The notes: generated by a model from the sequence alone, not told the origin. DNA of 16,746 bases from Clostridia bacterium (GCA_017468215.1 JAFUJG010000093.1:1-16746), one strand, 5' to 3'; shown: positions 1 to 8,409, counted from the first letter of the stretch. A program made the numbers and translations.

Positions 1-1036
1 CATCTGCAAATGTAGCTGCAACGCCGTTTGCATCTATCTTTATTTTAAACTCAGGATTAATAGACTTTATAAATCTGTAAACAACAGTGCAAAGGTCTGC
101 ACGTGTAATGTTGGATGCAGGGTCAAAAACGGTTTCACTTCTGCCCTTTATAAAGCCGTTCTTAAATGCAGATGCAACCTAGGGATAATCCCATCTTTCC
201 TTGGGTACATCTGTAAATGTACAGGTTGCCTTAGCATCGTATCTTCCGGAAGCAAGAACAATAATCTTTGCAAATTCTGCTCTTGTTATGGGATTGTTGG
301 GCTTAAATGTGCCATCGGGATAACCGTTGATTATCTTTCTTTCCACAAGAGCCTTTACAGCTACCTCTGCCCAGGGTGCCTGGTTTATGTCGGAAAATGT
401 TATGCTCTGTGTGGGGGGCTGTGTAGGAGCCTGAGTAACAGCCTCGGTCACATCCTCGCCTTCGTCAACATAACCGCCGCCATTGCCGTTGTCGGGATTT
501 TTGGCGGATTCTTCAGTAGGAGCTTCTGTAGGAGCCTCAGTAGGCTTTTCTTCGGGCTGTTCTGTGGGCTGAGTTGTTTCTTCGTCAGTAGGCTCAGTTA
601 CCTCCTCATGAGTTCCGAAAAGAATTTTCTTTACAGTTTCAAGGAGAGGCTCAAATTCGGGGGATATAATGCCGTCCATGGCATCAACAACTGCACCGGG
701 GAAAGCTGCCGCAAGAGCATCTCTGAGTGGTATATGAGGTCTTCTCTGAATAACCTCGCTAACTGCCTCAAACATATATTCCTCAAAGTTTTCTTCTGTT
801 ATCTCCACATCGAGAGCAAGAAGGTACGCCTGTATATCCTCAAGGAATCGGATAATCTGAGCTTCTGTTGCACCCTTACTTGTAACAGCCGCTACAAAAT
901 CGGGATAAAGCTCTGCACATTCTGCATAGGCTTCTTCAACAGAGTATTCCACGCCAGCAAAGGCTGTGGGAACTGCTGTGAAAAGCATTGTGAGCACTAC
1001 TAAAAGTGCCATAATTTTTTTGATTACTTTTTTCAT
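1..1036 (-). pseudogene. SLH-domain surface protein, interrupted by in-frame TAG, partial at window edge
   Basis: Secreted protein expected to bind the cell wall through S-layer-homology (SLH) domains. The ATG at 1036 follows a GAAAGG ribosome binding site. Residues 1-28 are a signal peptide (Lys-rich start, hydrophobic core, cleavage near AFA). Residues about 30-145 are a helical region I do not recognise; 146-210 is a Thr/Pro/Glu-rich linker with repeated PTEAPTEAPTE; an SLH domain follows (about 213-262, with GYPDGTFKPNNPITRAEF). A second SLH domain starts at TFTDVPKERWDYP and is cut by TAG at 179-181 (codon 286). The same frame then continues to the window edge with VASAFKNGFIKG and FDPASNITRADLCTVVYRF, which complete that SLH domain, so the stop is internal. 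Many SLH domains have an aromatic residue here, and TAT or TAC to TAG is one base. It could be a recent pseudogene or a base error; the real C-terminus lies outside the window. Confidence 0.8.
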
Positions 1037-1100
1037 GGTATAATTTTCCTTTCAGTCGGCAAAATAATTGCCTTAATTTTCCACACACGTAAACCAACTG

Positions 1101-1130
1101 CAAAGGGTTGCAGATTTCTGCAACCCTTTG
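1101..1130 (-). terminator. Perfect 13-bp hairpin downstream of the large SLH protein gene
   Basis: Arms 1101-1113 and 1118-1130 are perfectly complementary around an ATTT loop. It lies 26 bases beyond the stop of the 1156-4656 gene. The run of T on the minus strand is weak (CAGTTGGTTT), while the plus-strand side is richer in T, so termination efficiency is uncertain. The rest of the 1037-1155 gap holds the ribosome binding site of the next SLH gene and a small GGCAA/TTGCC inverted repeat; I could not pick a clear promoter there. Confidence 0.55.
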
Positions 1131-1155
1131 ATTATACCTTAATTTTTTGCCTTAA

Positions 1156-4100
1156 TTACTCCAAAACTTCAGGCCAAGCACGTGCAAGAAGTACGCAAGC
1201 TTCGGCTCTTGTTGTGTAGCTCTTAGGCTTGTAGGAACCGTCTTCATAGCCTGTGATAAGACCGTTAGTTACAGCGGCATCCATTTCGCCGTCGAACCAC
1301 CAGGAAATATCTTCTGCGTCTGTGAATACGTCCTTAGCACCTTCTTCTGCTTCTACCCAAACAGCACTCTTAGCTCTTGCGATGATTGCAACTGCCTGTT
1401 CACGAGTGATGAGGTCGTTAGGACCAAAGTTGCCGTCACCGTAACCACGGAGCATACCGTAGCCTTCGGGGAGAGACATTGTTGCGATAATATCTTCTGC
1501 CCAGTGTCCTGTTGTATCATCGTAAAGTACGCCGTCTTCAGCTACTTCAAGACCAAGGATTCTGTAAACGATTGCAGAGAATTCAGCTCTTGTGATGTTC
1601 TGGTCAGGCTTGAATGTACCGTCTTCATAACCCTTAATGTAACCATTAATTGTCATGATGTCGATTGTTTCATGTGCCCAGTGAGCATCCTTTGTTGCTG
1701 TAGCTGCAATGTCGGGCCATTCGCACTTATGGTCGGGCGTTACTACATCACCTTCGGTTACTGTGAACTTGTAATCGCCTGTGAGAACTGTTCTGCCACT
1801 GTCGTTAGTAACCTTTACAGTACCCTTAACTTCGCCTTCCTTAACACCTGTTACAACTACTACGCCGTCAACGATTTCTACCTTAACTTCACCGTCGCCT
1901 GTGCCTGTAAATTCAACCTTTGTACCGCCTGTGGGAACCTTTACAACATTCTTAGTTTCGTCAACCTTAACTGTGATGTTTACTACAGGATCCTTAGAGC
2001 TTGTGCCACCTGTTGTAACCTTAACTGTTACTGTAACAGTTGCATCTGTTGCTACACCGTCAACATAAAGTGTTGCTGTAAGAGTTGTTTCACCCTTCTT
2101 AAGACCCTTAACAGTTGCAATGTTATTGGAGTCGCCGCTTGTAGCTGTTACTTCAACAACTTCACCGTCTTCTGTTGTCCAAACAACTTCTGCTGTAGAA
2201 CCTGCAGGAACGTTCTGAGGTGTTGTTGTAATATCGATTGTTCTGCCCTTTGTTACGCTTCTTGTTGTCTTACCTGCAAGTGCAAGTGTGGGAGCAACAA
2301 CATCTTCGGGAAGAATTTCGAATGTATCTTCTGCTTCTGCTGCTTCTGTACCAACTGCTACTGTGTATACGTTACCTACAGCTGCACCGTCAATTGCGAT
2401 TGTGATACCTGCTTCGAATTCTGCCTTTGTATGTGTTACTGCATATACATTGTCAGAACCAAGTGTAACTGTAACTACAACATGTTCAAGGTTTGTTGTA
2501 CCCTTTACAACGATTTCAGCGTTTTCGTTGTCGCTGAGTTTGAAGTCTGCAATGTCATCAAGTGTGATTTCGTATACAATAGGTGTATCTTCAACGATTG
2601 CAAATTCGTCGGAATCAGAAGCCTTTTCTGTACCAACTACTACTGTGTATACATCGCCTTCTTCTGCAGCATCGGGAGCGTTAAGTGTGATACCTGCTTC
2701 GAACTCTGCCTTTGTGTATACTACTGCGTAGATTGTTTCGCCACCCTTAACGATAGCTACTGTTACGTAGTCAAGGTTTGTTGTACCCTTAACTTCGATT
2801 GTACCGTCAGCTGTTGTATCAGCTACATCGTCAAGTACTACTTCGTATGTTACTGCTGCACCTTCGATTGCGAATTCATCGGAAGCGGAAGCCTTTTCTG
2901 TACCAACCACTACTGTGTATACATCGCCTTCTTCTGCAGCATCGGGAGCATTAAGTGTGATACCTGCTTCAAATTCTGCCTTTTCGTATACTACTGCGTA
3001 GATTGTTTCGCCATTCTTAATGATAGCTACTGTTACGTGGTCAAGGTTTGTTGTACCCTTAACTTCGATTGTACCGTCAACTGTTGTATCAAGAACATCG
3101 TCAAGTGTTACATAGGGTTCTTCAACTACAACATCGCTTGTAGCTGTAACTGTGAAGGATGCTACATATCTGTAAACGTCTTCTTCGTTCTCAACTACGC
3201 CGTCCAAATCTTCGTCTGTATAACCACGGTAAATATTAACTGTTTCTGTACCGTTAGCTTCTTCTGTTACTTCAAGAACAAGTGTACCAACAGTTTCTTC
3301 GTGAGCATAAACCTTGATACCGTTTGCATCACAGTTAGCGTCAAAAGTAGCAAGTCTATAATTGTTAAGAGATGCAATTGCGGGATAACGGTTGTGAGCA
3401 AACTTAAGTACAACTTCTGTTGCTGTATCGCCGTCGATTTCTGCACCGTTGATATAGGGAAGTTCTTCGCCGTTTTCATAACGGAGAATCTCTCTACCAA
3501 TGTATCTGTTAAGATGTACAAGCTCAAGACCGTGCTTTTCATCAACTGCTGTCATTGCCGCTTTAAGTTTATCCACAGTTGTATCTACAATGTTGTTTTC
3601 TTCTGCACGAAGGTCAATACCGTATTCATCAGCAACTCTGTCAACTAATCCATCGCTGAAGTCCTGAGCGAGAACATAATGTGCAACGTTCTTCATTGTT
3701 GCATACAAAGCATCGACTGTAGCTTCGTTATTGCCACCGGGAATAGCTGTAGCATCACCAACAACTTCTGCAATAAGGTCTGTCTTATTCATCTGAAGAA
3801 GGTCGTCCTTCATTTCGGGAACAACAGTGTTAATCATGTATCTTACAAAGTCTTCACCGGCAAGAAGGAATGCAGACTTCATGTCACGGTCAGAAATCTT
3901 TCCGAAAAGACCGTCTGTATTTTCTTCATTAATCTGGTTTGTAGCTACCTGCATACCAAGTGTAAAAGCATTAACCATGCCTTCAGCCATCATTTCGATA
4001 ACATCTTCTTCGAGGTATGTCTGAATGCCGGACATGTCATCTGTAGCTGTTACATAATCGTATGCTGCAAGATAAGCATTTGCTTCAGCTGCGTCTTCAC

Positions 4101-4656
4101 CTTCGAGAACAACACCGTCAACTACTACCATTTCTGCAAGCTCGCCAAAGTAAACTGTAAGGTCTGCAGAGTAGTCACCAAGGCCGTTAAGTGCCAAGCC
4201 GGGCTGAGAAGCACTGATTGCTTCGTCGTTTTCTGTTTCGAAAGCTGTGAAGCGAGCAAGCCAGTCCTGATAATTTGCATCGTCGCTTGTAACGTCAAGT
4301 CTGCCTTCCATGATATCTCTCATAAGCTTCCACTTATAGAGGTCCTTCATAGTATCGTGAGAGAGCATATCGCCTGCACCAACAATTGCTGTTGCAAGTT
4401 CTGTTGCAATGGGTTTAACAGCATCTTCGTTATAGCCTGCCCAAATTGCATCGATAGTTTCTGTCTGTTCGTCTGTCATGCCATCAAACTGATTAGCCTG
4501 CCAGTTCCAAACTCTGTCTCTGTAGTTGTTTATGAGATTTCTGAATTCTGTTTCCATAAGTATCATATCATCGTCAGTGTTAGCGTTAACAACAACAGAT
4601 ACCATAGAGAAACACATTGCGATTGCGAGCACTAAGCTCAAAATACGTTTTCTCAT
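1156..4656 (-). CDS. Large S-layer-like surface protein with tandem beta repeats, Ig-like domains and three C-terminal SLH domains
   Basis: Predicted exported cell-surface protein of 1166 residues, anchored to the wall by SLH domains. The ATG at 4656 is chosen because GGAAGG sits eight bases upstream; the in-frame GTG at 4665 overlaps that site. Residues 1-26 form a signal peptide. Residues about 30-430 are acidic and mostly helical, of unknown family. Residues about 516-789 hold three copies of a 90-95-residue beta module marked by VKGTTNL and KAEFEAGIT. Residues about 790-885 resemble a bacterial Ig-like group 2 domain (WTTEDGEVVEV, TVKGLKKGETTLTATL); a second Gly/Val-rich beta domain follows to about 970. 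The end carries three SLH domains (GYEDGTFKPDQNITRAEF; GYGDGNFGPNDLITREQA; GYEDGSYKPKSYTTRAEA). The protein is strongly acidic and has few Cys. It could be the main S-layer protein or an adhesin; no catalytic domain was seen. Confidence 0.88.
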   Translation of the reverse strand: MRKRILSLVLAIAMCFSMVSVVVNANTDDDMILMETEFRNLINNYRDRVWNWQANQFDGMTDEQTETIDAIWAGYNEDAVKPIATELATAIVGAGDMLSHDTMKDLYKWKLMRDIMEGRLDVTSDDANYQDWLARFTAFETENDEAISASQPGLALNGLGDYSADLTVYFGELAEMVVVDGVVLEGEDAAEANAYLAAYDYVTATDDMSGIQTYLEEDVIEMMAEGMVNAFTLGMQVATNQINEENTDGLFGKISDRDMKSAFLLAGEDFVRYMINTVVPEMKDDLLQMNKTDLIAEVVGDATAIPGGNNEATVDALYATMKNVAHYVLAQDFSDGLVDRVADEYGIDLRAEENNIVDTTVDKLKAAMTAVDEKHGLELVHLNRYIGREILRYENGEELPYINGAEIDGDTATEVVLKFAHNRYPAIASLNNYRLATFDANCDANGIKVYAHEETVGTLVLEVTEEANGTETVNIYRGYTDEDLDGVVENEEDVYRYVASFTVTATSDVVVEEPYVTLDDVLDTTVDGTIEVKGTTNLDHVTVAIIKNGETIYAVVYEKAEFEAGITLNAPDAAEEGDVYTVVVGTEKASASDEFAIEGAAVTYEVVLDDVADTTADGTIEVKGTTNLDYVTVAIVKGGETIYAVVYTKAEFEAGITLNAPDAAEEGDVYTVVVGTEKASDSDEFAIVEDTPIVYEITLDDIADFKLSDNENAEIVVKGTTNLEHVVVTVTLGSDNVYAVTHTKAEFEAGITIAIDGAAVGNVYTVAVGTEAAEAEDTFEILPEDVVAPTLALAGKTTRSVTKGRTIDITTTPQNVPAGSTAEVVWTTEDGEVVEVTATSGDSNNIATVKGLKKGETTLTATLYVDGVATDATVTVTVKVTTGGTSSKDPVVNITVKVDETKNVVKVPTGGTKVEFTGTGDGEVKVEIVDGVVVVTGVKEGEVKGTVKVTNDSGRTVLTGDYKFTVTEGDVVTPDHKCEWPDIAATATKDAHWAHETIDIMTINGYIKGYEDGTFKPDQNITRAEFSAIVYRILGLEVAEDGVLYDDTTGHWAEDIIATMSLPEGYGMLRGYGDGNFGPNDLITREQAVAIIARAKSAVWVEAEEGAKDVFTDAEDISWWFDGEMDAAVTNGLITGYEDGSYKPKSYTTRAEACVLLARAWPEVLE
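2290..3110 (-). repeat. Three tandem in-gene repeats (90, 90, about 95 codons)
   Basis: Copies span about 2841-3110, 2571-2840 and 2290-2570. The first two are offset by exactly 270 bases (AACTTCGATTGTACCGTCA recurs at 3061 and 2791) and are nearly identical in DNA and protein. The third is more diverged and slightly longer but keeps GTTNLEHV, KAEFEAGIT and VYTVAVGTE. The near-identity of the first two copies points to recent duplication or gene conversion, and copy number may vary between strains. Confidence 0.85.
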
Positions 4657-4737
4657 TAACTGCACCTTCCTTTATATAAACTAAAATTTAATACGTATTT
4701 GCATATTTATCGACACTACCCGATAATACACAGTGAC

Positions 4738-4766
4738 ATTGTATCACACCACAGGCTCCATTTCAA
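4738..4766 (-). promoter_or_regulatory. Sigma-A-type promoter for the large SLH protein
   Basis: On the minus strand TTGAAA (4761-4766) is followed after 17 bases by TACAAT (4738-4743). Transcription would start near 4731, giving a leader of about 75 bases before the ATG at 4656, in keeping with the long leaders often found on S-layer genes. Confidence 0.6.
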
Positions 4767-4869
4767 GTATTTTATTAAAATTTTTTCGTTTTTTTATGGG
4801 TTTTATTATACAATTTTGCCTTATATTGAGGGCTTTGTTCCTCTTTTTTGAATTATTTCAATTTTTTTG

Positions 4870-4898
4870 TTGTGTTTTTCTCTTTTCTTTATTATAAT
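4870..4898 (+). promoter_or_regulatory. Likely promoter of the hisZGHF cluster
   Basis: A perfect TATAAT lies at 4893-4898, with TTGTGT (4870-4875) 17 bases upstream as a weak -35. The start would be near 4905, about 30 bases before the hisZ ATG. I saw no T-box, His-leader peptide or classic attenuator in the 4680-4936 intergenic region; the rest is AT-rich. Confidence 0.5.
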
Positions 4899-4936
4899 AG
4901 TGTTTAAATATTTTTACCTACGAAAGGCATGATAAC

Positions 4937-6112
4937 ATGAACAAGCTCAGAACACCTGCCGGAGTTGGCGACATTTACGGCAAGGACTGCCTTCTCAAGG
5001 CTCATACAACAGATTCAATACGTGAAGTTTGCCAGCAGTTCGGCTACGGAGAAATCCAGACCCCTGCTTTTGAATATCTTGAGGTTTTCGGCGATGATAT
5101 GTCAATCCCTTCCGACGAATCGATTAAGTTTATTGACACAAGCGGAAAGGTGCTCGTTCTTCGCCCGGATTTTACAACATCCATCTCACGTGCGGTTGCG
5201 TCACACCTTTCCGACAAGCCCCTTCCCTTAAGGCTGTGGTACTCGGGCAACGTTTACCGCAGCGGCGAAACCTACAAAAGTGCCAAAAAGAAGGAATTTG
5301 CCCAAAGCGGTGTTGAGCTTATAGGCGCAAATACGCCCAACGCCGATGCTGAGGTTATCGCCCTTACCATCACTGCCCTTTTGCGTGCAGGTCTGGAGGA
5401 TTTCCAGCTCGAGCTTTCACATTCGGACTTTCTCCAGGGTATAATCGAGGACTGCAAGCTTTCCGAAGACGATGCCGACACGCTTCGTTCACTTCTCGAC
5501 AAAAAGTTTTCCATCGGCATTGAGGAGTTTTGCGACAATCACGCCATAACAGGAACAAACCGTGAAATATTAAGTGAAATTTCGCTCTTTTTCGGAGACT
5601 GTGAGGAGGTTCTGGCAAAGTATACCCATGCTCCTCTCAACGAAAAATCCGCAGCTGCCATTGCAGATTTAAACTCGGTGTACAACATTCTCAAAGCGTT
5701 CAAAATGGAAAAATATATAACAGTTGACCTGGGTCAGGTGCGTAGCTTCCGCTACTATACAGGCGTTATTTTCCGTGCACTTACAACGGCATCTGCCTTC
5801 CCAATTTGCGGCGGCGGCAGATACAACACCTTAGGCAGACGCTTTGACCTTGACCTTCCCGCAACAGGCGTTGCATTCTGGATTGACCGTATTTCCGATG
5901 CAATATGCCGCATGGAAAATAAGCTCGATTTAAAAACCGAGGCAGATGCAATTATTTTTTCAAAGGAAGAAAACCTCTCCGAGGCATACCACCTGGCATC
6001 ATCGCTCCGCAGCAAAGGCAAAAAGGTTATCCTTGACGTATGTAACCTATCCAAAGAGGAAGCGCAGCACTCTGCCGAAATACGCAACATAAGAAATGTT
6101 TACTTTGTATAG
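4937..6112 (+). CDS. hisZ: ATP phosphoribosyltransferase regulatory subunit HisZ
   Basis: HisZ is a catalytically inactive histidyl-tRNA-synthetase paralogue that pairs with short-form HisG to make the first enzyme of histidine synthesis and to sense histidine. At 391 residues it has normal family length. Visible class-II-synthetase-like elements are KLRTPAGVGDIYG (3-15), VLRPDFTTSISR (74-85), LRLWYSGNVYRSG (98-110), EFAQSGVELIG (120-130), and later SFRYYTGVIFRAL and CGGGRYNTLGRRFD. The tRNA-synthetase C-terminal anticodon-binding domain looks reduced, as expected for HisZ rather than HisS. The ATG at 4937 has GAAAGG nine bases upstream. It ends in TAG 15 bases before hisG, which by context confirms HisZ and shows TAG acting as a normal stop here. 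Confidence 0.93.
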   Translation: MNKLRTPAGVGDIYGKDCLLKAHTTDSIREVCQQFGYGEIQTPAFEYLEVFGDDMSIPSDESIKFIDTSGKVLVLRPDFTTSISRAVASHLSDKPLPLRLWYSGNVYRSGETYKSAKKKEFAQSGVELIGANTPNADAEVIALTITALLRAGLEDFQLELSHSDFLQGIIEDCKLSEDDADTLRSLLDKKFSIGIEEFCDNHAITGTNREILSEISLFFGDCEEVLAKYTHAPLNEKSAAAIADLNSVYNILKAFKMEKYITVDLGQVRSFRYYTGVIFRALTTASAFPICGGGRYNTLGRRFDLDLPATGVAFWIDRISDAICRMENKLDLKTEADAIIFSKEENLSEAYHLASSLRSKGKKVILDVCNLSKEEAQHSAEIRNIRNVYFV

Positions 6113-6127
6113 AAAGAGGCCCGGACC

Positions 6128-6778
6128 ATGAAATATCTCACAATTGCTCTCGCCAAGGGCAGGCTTGCCGAGCTCAGTGTTAAAATACTGATGGACTTAG
6201 GCTATGACTGCGGCGAAATTTTAGAAAAAACACGTAAGCTTATTTTTACCGACGAGGAGCATAAGCTTAAATTTATCCTTGTAAAAGCAAGCGATGTACC
6301 CACATATGTGGAATACGGTGCCGCTGATATAGGCATTGTCGGCAGAGACACCATTTTGGAAGAAGGCAGAAACATTTACGAAATGGTTGATTTGAAGTTT
6401 GGCAAGTGCCGTATGTGTGTATGCGGACCTGCATCCCTTAAGGGAAAATTAGGCGAGCACTCCCCCTTAAGAGTTGCCAGCAAATACACAAACATTGCAA
6501 AAGACTATTTTGACTCCAAGGACATGCCCATTGAGCTTATAAAGCTTAACGGCTCTGTTGAGCTGGCACCCTTGACAAGTCTTTCCGATGTTATTGTGGA
6601 TATAGTAGAGACAGGTAAAACCCTCTACGAGAACGGACTTGACGTGTTGGAAGAAATATGTCCTCTCAGTGCACGAATTATCGTTAACCGTGTCAGTGCA
6701 AAAATGGAGAGGGAGCGTATAACACACATTGTAGGCTCAATGAAAGCGAAGGTGCACCTTAATGATAGCAATAATTGA
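6128..6778 (+). CDS. hisG: ATP phosphoribosyltransferase catalytic subunit, short form (HisG)
   Basis: Catalyses ATP + PRPP to N1-(5-phosphoribosyl)-ATP, the committed step of histidine synthesis. The 216-residue length is that of the short form (HisG_S), which lacks the C-terminal regulatory domain and needs HisZ, encoded just upstream. Visible motifs: IALAKGRL at 6-13, EYGAADIGIVGRD at 62-74, and the PRPP-binding segment SDVIVDIVETGKTLYENG at 153-170. The start follows an AGAGGC-type site (AAAGAGGCCCGGACC). Its last 17 bases overlap the start of hisH, so the two are probably translationally coupled. Confidence 0.95.
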   Translation: MKYLTIALAKGRLAELSVKILMDLGYDCGEILEKTRKLIFTDEEHKLKFILVKASDVPTYVEYGAADIGIVGRDTILEEGRNIYEMVDLKFGKCRMCVCGPASLKGKLGEHSPLRVASKYTNIAKDYFDSKDMPIELIKLNGSVELAPLTSLSDVIVDIVETGKTLYENGLDVLEEICPLSARIIVNRVSAKMERERITHIVGSMKAKVHLNDSNN

Positions 6779-7358
6779 TTACGGTGCAGGCAACCTCAGA
6801 AACGTTGCCAAGGCCTTTGATTATCTCGGATGCGACAACATTGTCACAAGCGATGCCCGTGTAATAAAAGCTGCCGATAAGATAGTCCTTCCCGGGGTTG
6901 GAGCTTTTGGCGAGGGCATGGCAAAGCTTACAGAAAAAGGGCTTGACAAAACCATAAAGGCCGCAGTAGAAAACGGCACACCTATTTTGGGCATATGCCT
7001 TGGTATGCAGATGCTTTTTGAGGAAAGCGAGGAATCGCCTAATGTTAAGGGTTTGAGCCTTTTAAAGGGTAAAATCCGCCGCCTGCCAAAATGCGGTGAC
7101 TTGAAAATCCCTCACATGGGCTGGAATGACCTTACCTGTCATGGCAAGCTTTTTAAAGGGCTGGACAACCCTTTTGTTTACTTTGTACATTCCTATTATC
7201 TGGACGCAGAGGATAAATCAGTTGTATCTGCAACAGTGCACTACGGCATCGATATCGAGGTTGCCGTTGAATGCGGCAATGTTTTCGGGTTCCAGTTCCA
7301 TCCGGAAAAATCAGGCGAGGAAGGCTTGAAAATGCTTTCCAACTTTGCAAAATTATAA
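6762..7358 (+). CDS. hisH: Imidazole glycerol phosphate synthase, glutaminase subunit HisH
   Basis: Class I glutamine amidotransferase that feeds ammonia to HisF in imidazole glycerol phosphate synthase. The 198 residues are full length. The nucleophile is Cys79 in GICLGMQMLF, with His180 and Glu182 of FQFHPEK completing the triad; IIDYGAGNLRNV (4-15) and LPGVGAFGEGM (43-53) are the usual N-terminal motifs. It starts inside the end of hisG. hisA, which often sits between hisH and hisF in Clostridia, is missing here, and a palindromic repeat separates hisH from hisF. Confidence 0.95.
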   Translation: MIAIIDYGAGNLRNVAKAFDYLGCDNIVTSDARVIKAADKIVLPGVGAFGEGMAKLTEKGLDKTIKAAVENGTPILGICLGMQMLFEESEESPNVKGLSLLKGKIRRLPKCGDLKIPHMGWNDLTCHGKLFKGLDNPFVYFVHSYYLDAEDKSVVSATVHYGIDIEVAVECGNVFGFQFHPEKSGEEGLKMLSNFAKL

Positions 7359-7411
7359 TAAGGATGAAAAACGGTGACCGCCAAGACGCCTAAATCCCAC
7401 AACCGGGACAT

Positions 7412-7492
7412 CCCCTACCCTGTAGGGGCGGGTTTCCATGCCCGCCCATGAATGAATGCGTATATCGGGAGGGCACAGAGACCCTCCCCTAC
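7412..7492. repeat. GC-rich palindromic intergenic repeat between hisH and hisF
   Basis: The segment holds nested inverted repeats: CCCCTAC/GTAGGGG (7412-7418 and 7422-7428), GGGCGGG/CCCGCCC (7426-7432 and 7441-7447) and GGGAGGG/CCCTCCC (7467-7473 and 7482-7488). CCCCTAC at 7486-7492 is again the complement of GTAGGGG at 7422-7428, so the 71-bp core has terminal-inverted-repeat form. It is far richer in GC than its surroundings and has no ORF. This fits a small interspersed palindromic or MITE-like element of Clostridia genomes; I recall similar GTAGGGGCGGG repeats but cannot search. It fills most of the 180-base gap. Confidence 0.65.
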
Positions 7493-7538
7493 ATTATAAA
7501 ACTGTTGCAATTACCTAATCAAATCAAAGGAGAAAATC

Positions 7539-8297
7539 ATGTACGCAAAAAGAATAATTCCCTGTCTCGACGTTAAAGACGGCAGAGTTGTAAAGGGTGT
7601 AAACTTTGTAAATTTAATAGATGCCGGTGACCCTGTGGAGGCTGCCATAGCTTACGATAAGCAGGGTGCCGACGAGCTTGTATTTTTAGACATTACCGCC
7701 ACAAGCGACAACCGTGACACCGTGGAAGACATGGTAAGGCGTGTTGCCGAAAAGGTTTTCATCCCCTTTACGGTAGGCGGCGGCATAAAAACCGTTGAGG
7801 ATTTCCGAAAGCTGCTTTTGGCAGGTGCAGATAAGATTTCCATAAACTCCTCTGCAATCAAAAGACCCGAATTAATCAGCGAGGCGGCTCAAATTTTCGG
7901 CAGTCAGTGCGTTGTTGTGGCGATTGATGCAAAAATGCGTGAGGATAAATCCGGCTGGGATGTGTACGTTGCAGGCGGCAGGATAAACACCGGCCTTGAT
8001 GCTTTAGCGTGGGCTAAGAAGGCAGAGGAGCTGGGTGCAGGTGAAATACTTTTAACCAGCATGGACTGCGACGGTACAAAGATGGGCTATGACCTGGAGC
8101 TTACACGCACAATTTCCGAAAACGTTTCAATCCCTGTTATCGCTTCGGGCGGTGCCGGCAACATGGAGCATTTTTACGAGGCGTTTGATTCCGGCAAAGC
8201 GGATGCAGTATTGGCGGCAAGCCTTTTTCACTTTGGTGAAATTGCCATTGGTGACTTAAAAAAGTTTTTGTCGGATAAGGGTATAAGTGTGAGATAA
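7539..8297 (+). CDS. hisF: Imidazole glycerol phosphate synthase, cyclase subunit HisF
   Basis: Beta/alpha-barrel cyclase that turns PRFAR plus ammonia from HisH into imidazole glycerol phosphate and AICAR. The 252 residues match the family. Catalytic Asp11 lies in [15 protein letters not shown] and Asp130 in VVVAIDAK; phosphate-binding loops TVGGGIKT (78-85) and VIASGGAGN are present. The ATG at 7539 has a strong AAAGGAG eight bases upstream, so it can be translated well despite the 180-base gap after hisH. Last gene of the cluster, followed by a hairpin terminator. Confidence 0.96.
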   Translation: MYAKRIIPCLDVKDGRVVKGVNFVNLIDAGDPVEAAIAYDKQGADELVFLDITATSDNRDTVEDMVRRVAEKVFIPFTVGGGIKTVEDFRKLLLAGADKISINSSAIKRPELISEAAQIFGSQCVVVAIDAKMREDKSGWDVYVAGGRINTGLDALAWAKKAEELGAGEILLTSMDCDGTKMGYDLELTRTISENVSIPVIASGGAGNMEHFYEAFDSGKADAVLAASLFHFGEIAIGDLKKFLSDKGISVR

Positions 8298-8302
8298 AAT
8301 TC

Positions 8303-8331
8303 TTTACAATCTTAATATTTCATGATAGAAT
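8303..8331 (+). promoter_or_regulatory. Likely promoter of the P5C dehydrogenase gene
   Basis: TTTACA (8303-8308) and TAGAAT (8326-8331) are spaced by exactly 17 bases, each one mismatch from consensus. Transcription would start near 8338, within the first arm of the hairpin at 8335-8361. The promoter therefore lies before, not after, the terminator-like structure. Confidence 0.5.
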
Positions 8332-8334
8332 GTA

Positions 8335-8370
8335 GGCTGAAAAGCGATGTGCTTTTCGGCCTTTGTTTTT
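8335..8370 (+). terminator. Rho-independent terminator after hisF / leader hairpin of pruA
   Basis: GGCTGAAAAGC (8335-8345) pairs with GCTTTTCGGCC (8351-8361) in an 11-bp stem (one G-T pair) around GATGT, followed by TTTGTTTTT. It is a good intrinsic terminator for the his transcript. Because a promoter lies just upstream, it could also act as a leader attenuator of the next gene. Confidence 0.8.
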
Positions 8371-8409
8371 AATTTTTTAAATTACATAAATAATTAGGAG
8401 GAAATTTAC

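Noticed and set aside
1504..3648. 714-codon Cys-rich open frame on the plus strand
   Set aside because: It lies antisense to the SLH protein coding region. The repetitive GTT/GCT/ACA-type codon use of that gene leaves the opposite frame open by chance. The product is low-complexity and has no signal peptide, start site or domain.
3679..4635. 318-codon plus-strand open frame, Cys/Ser/Val-rich
   Set aside because: Also antisense to the same SLH protein gene, without a ribosome binding site or recognisable domain.
4937..6112. Histidyl-tRNA synthetase (hisS) instead of hisZ
   Set aside because: It sits directly before a short-form hisG, and no clear C-terminal anticodon-binding domain is visible, which fits HisZ.
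7359..7538. A riboswitch or T-box controlling hisF
   Set aside because: The gap is filled by short GC-rich mirror-image arms without a T-box sequence, specifier loop or terminator with a T-run; a dispersed repeat fits better.
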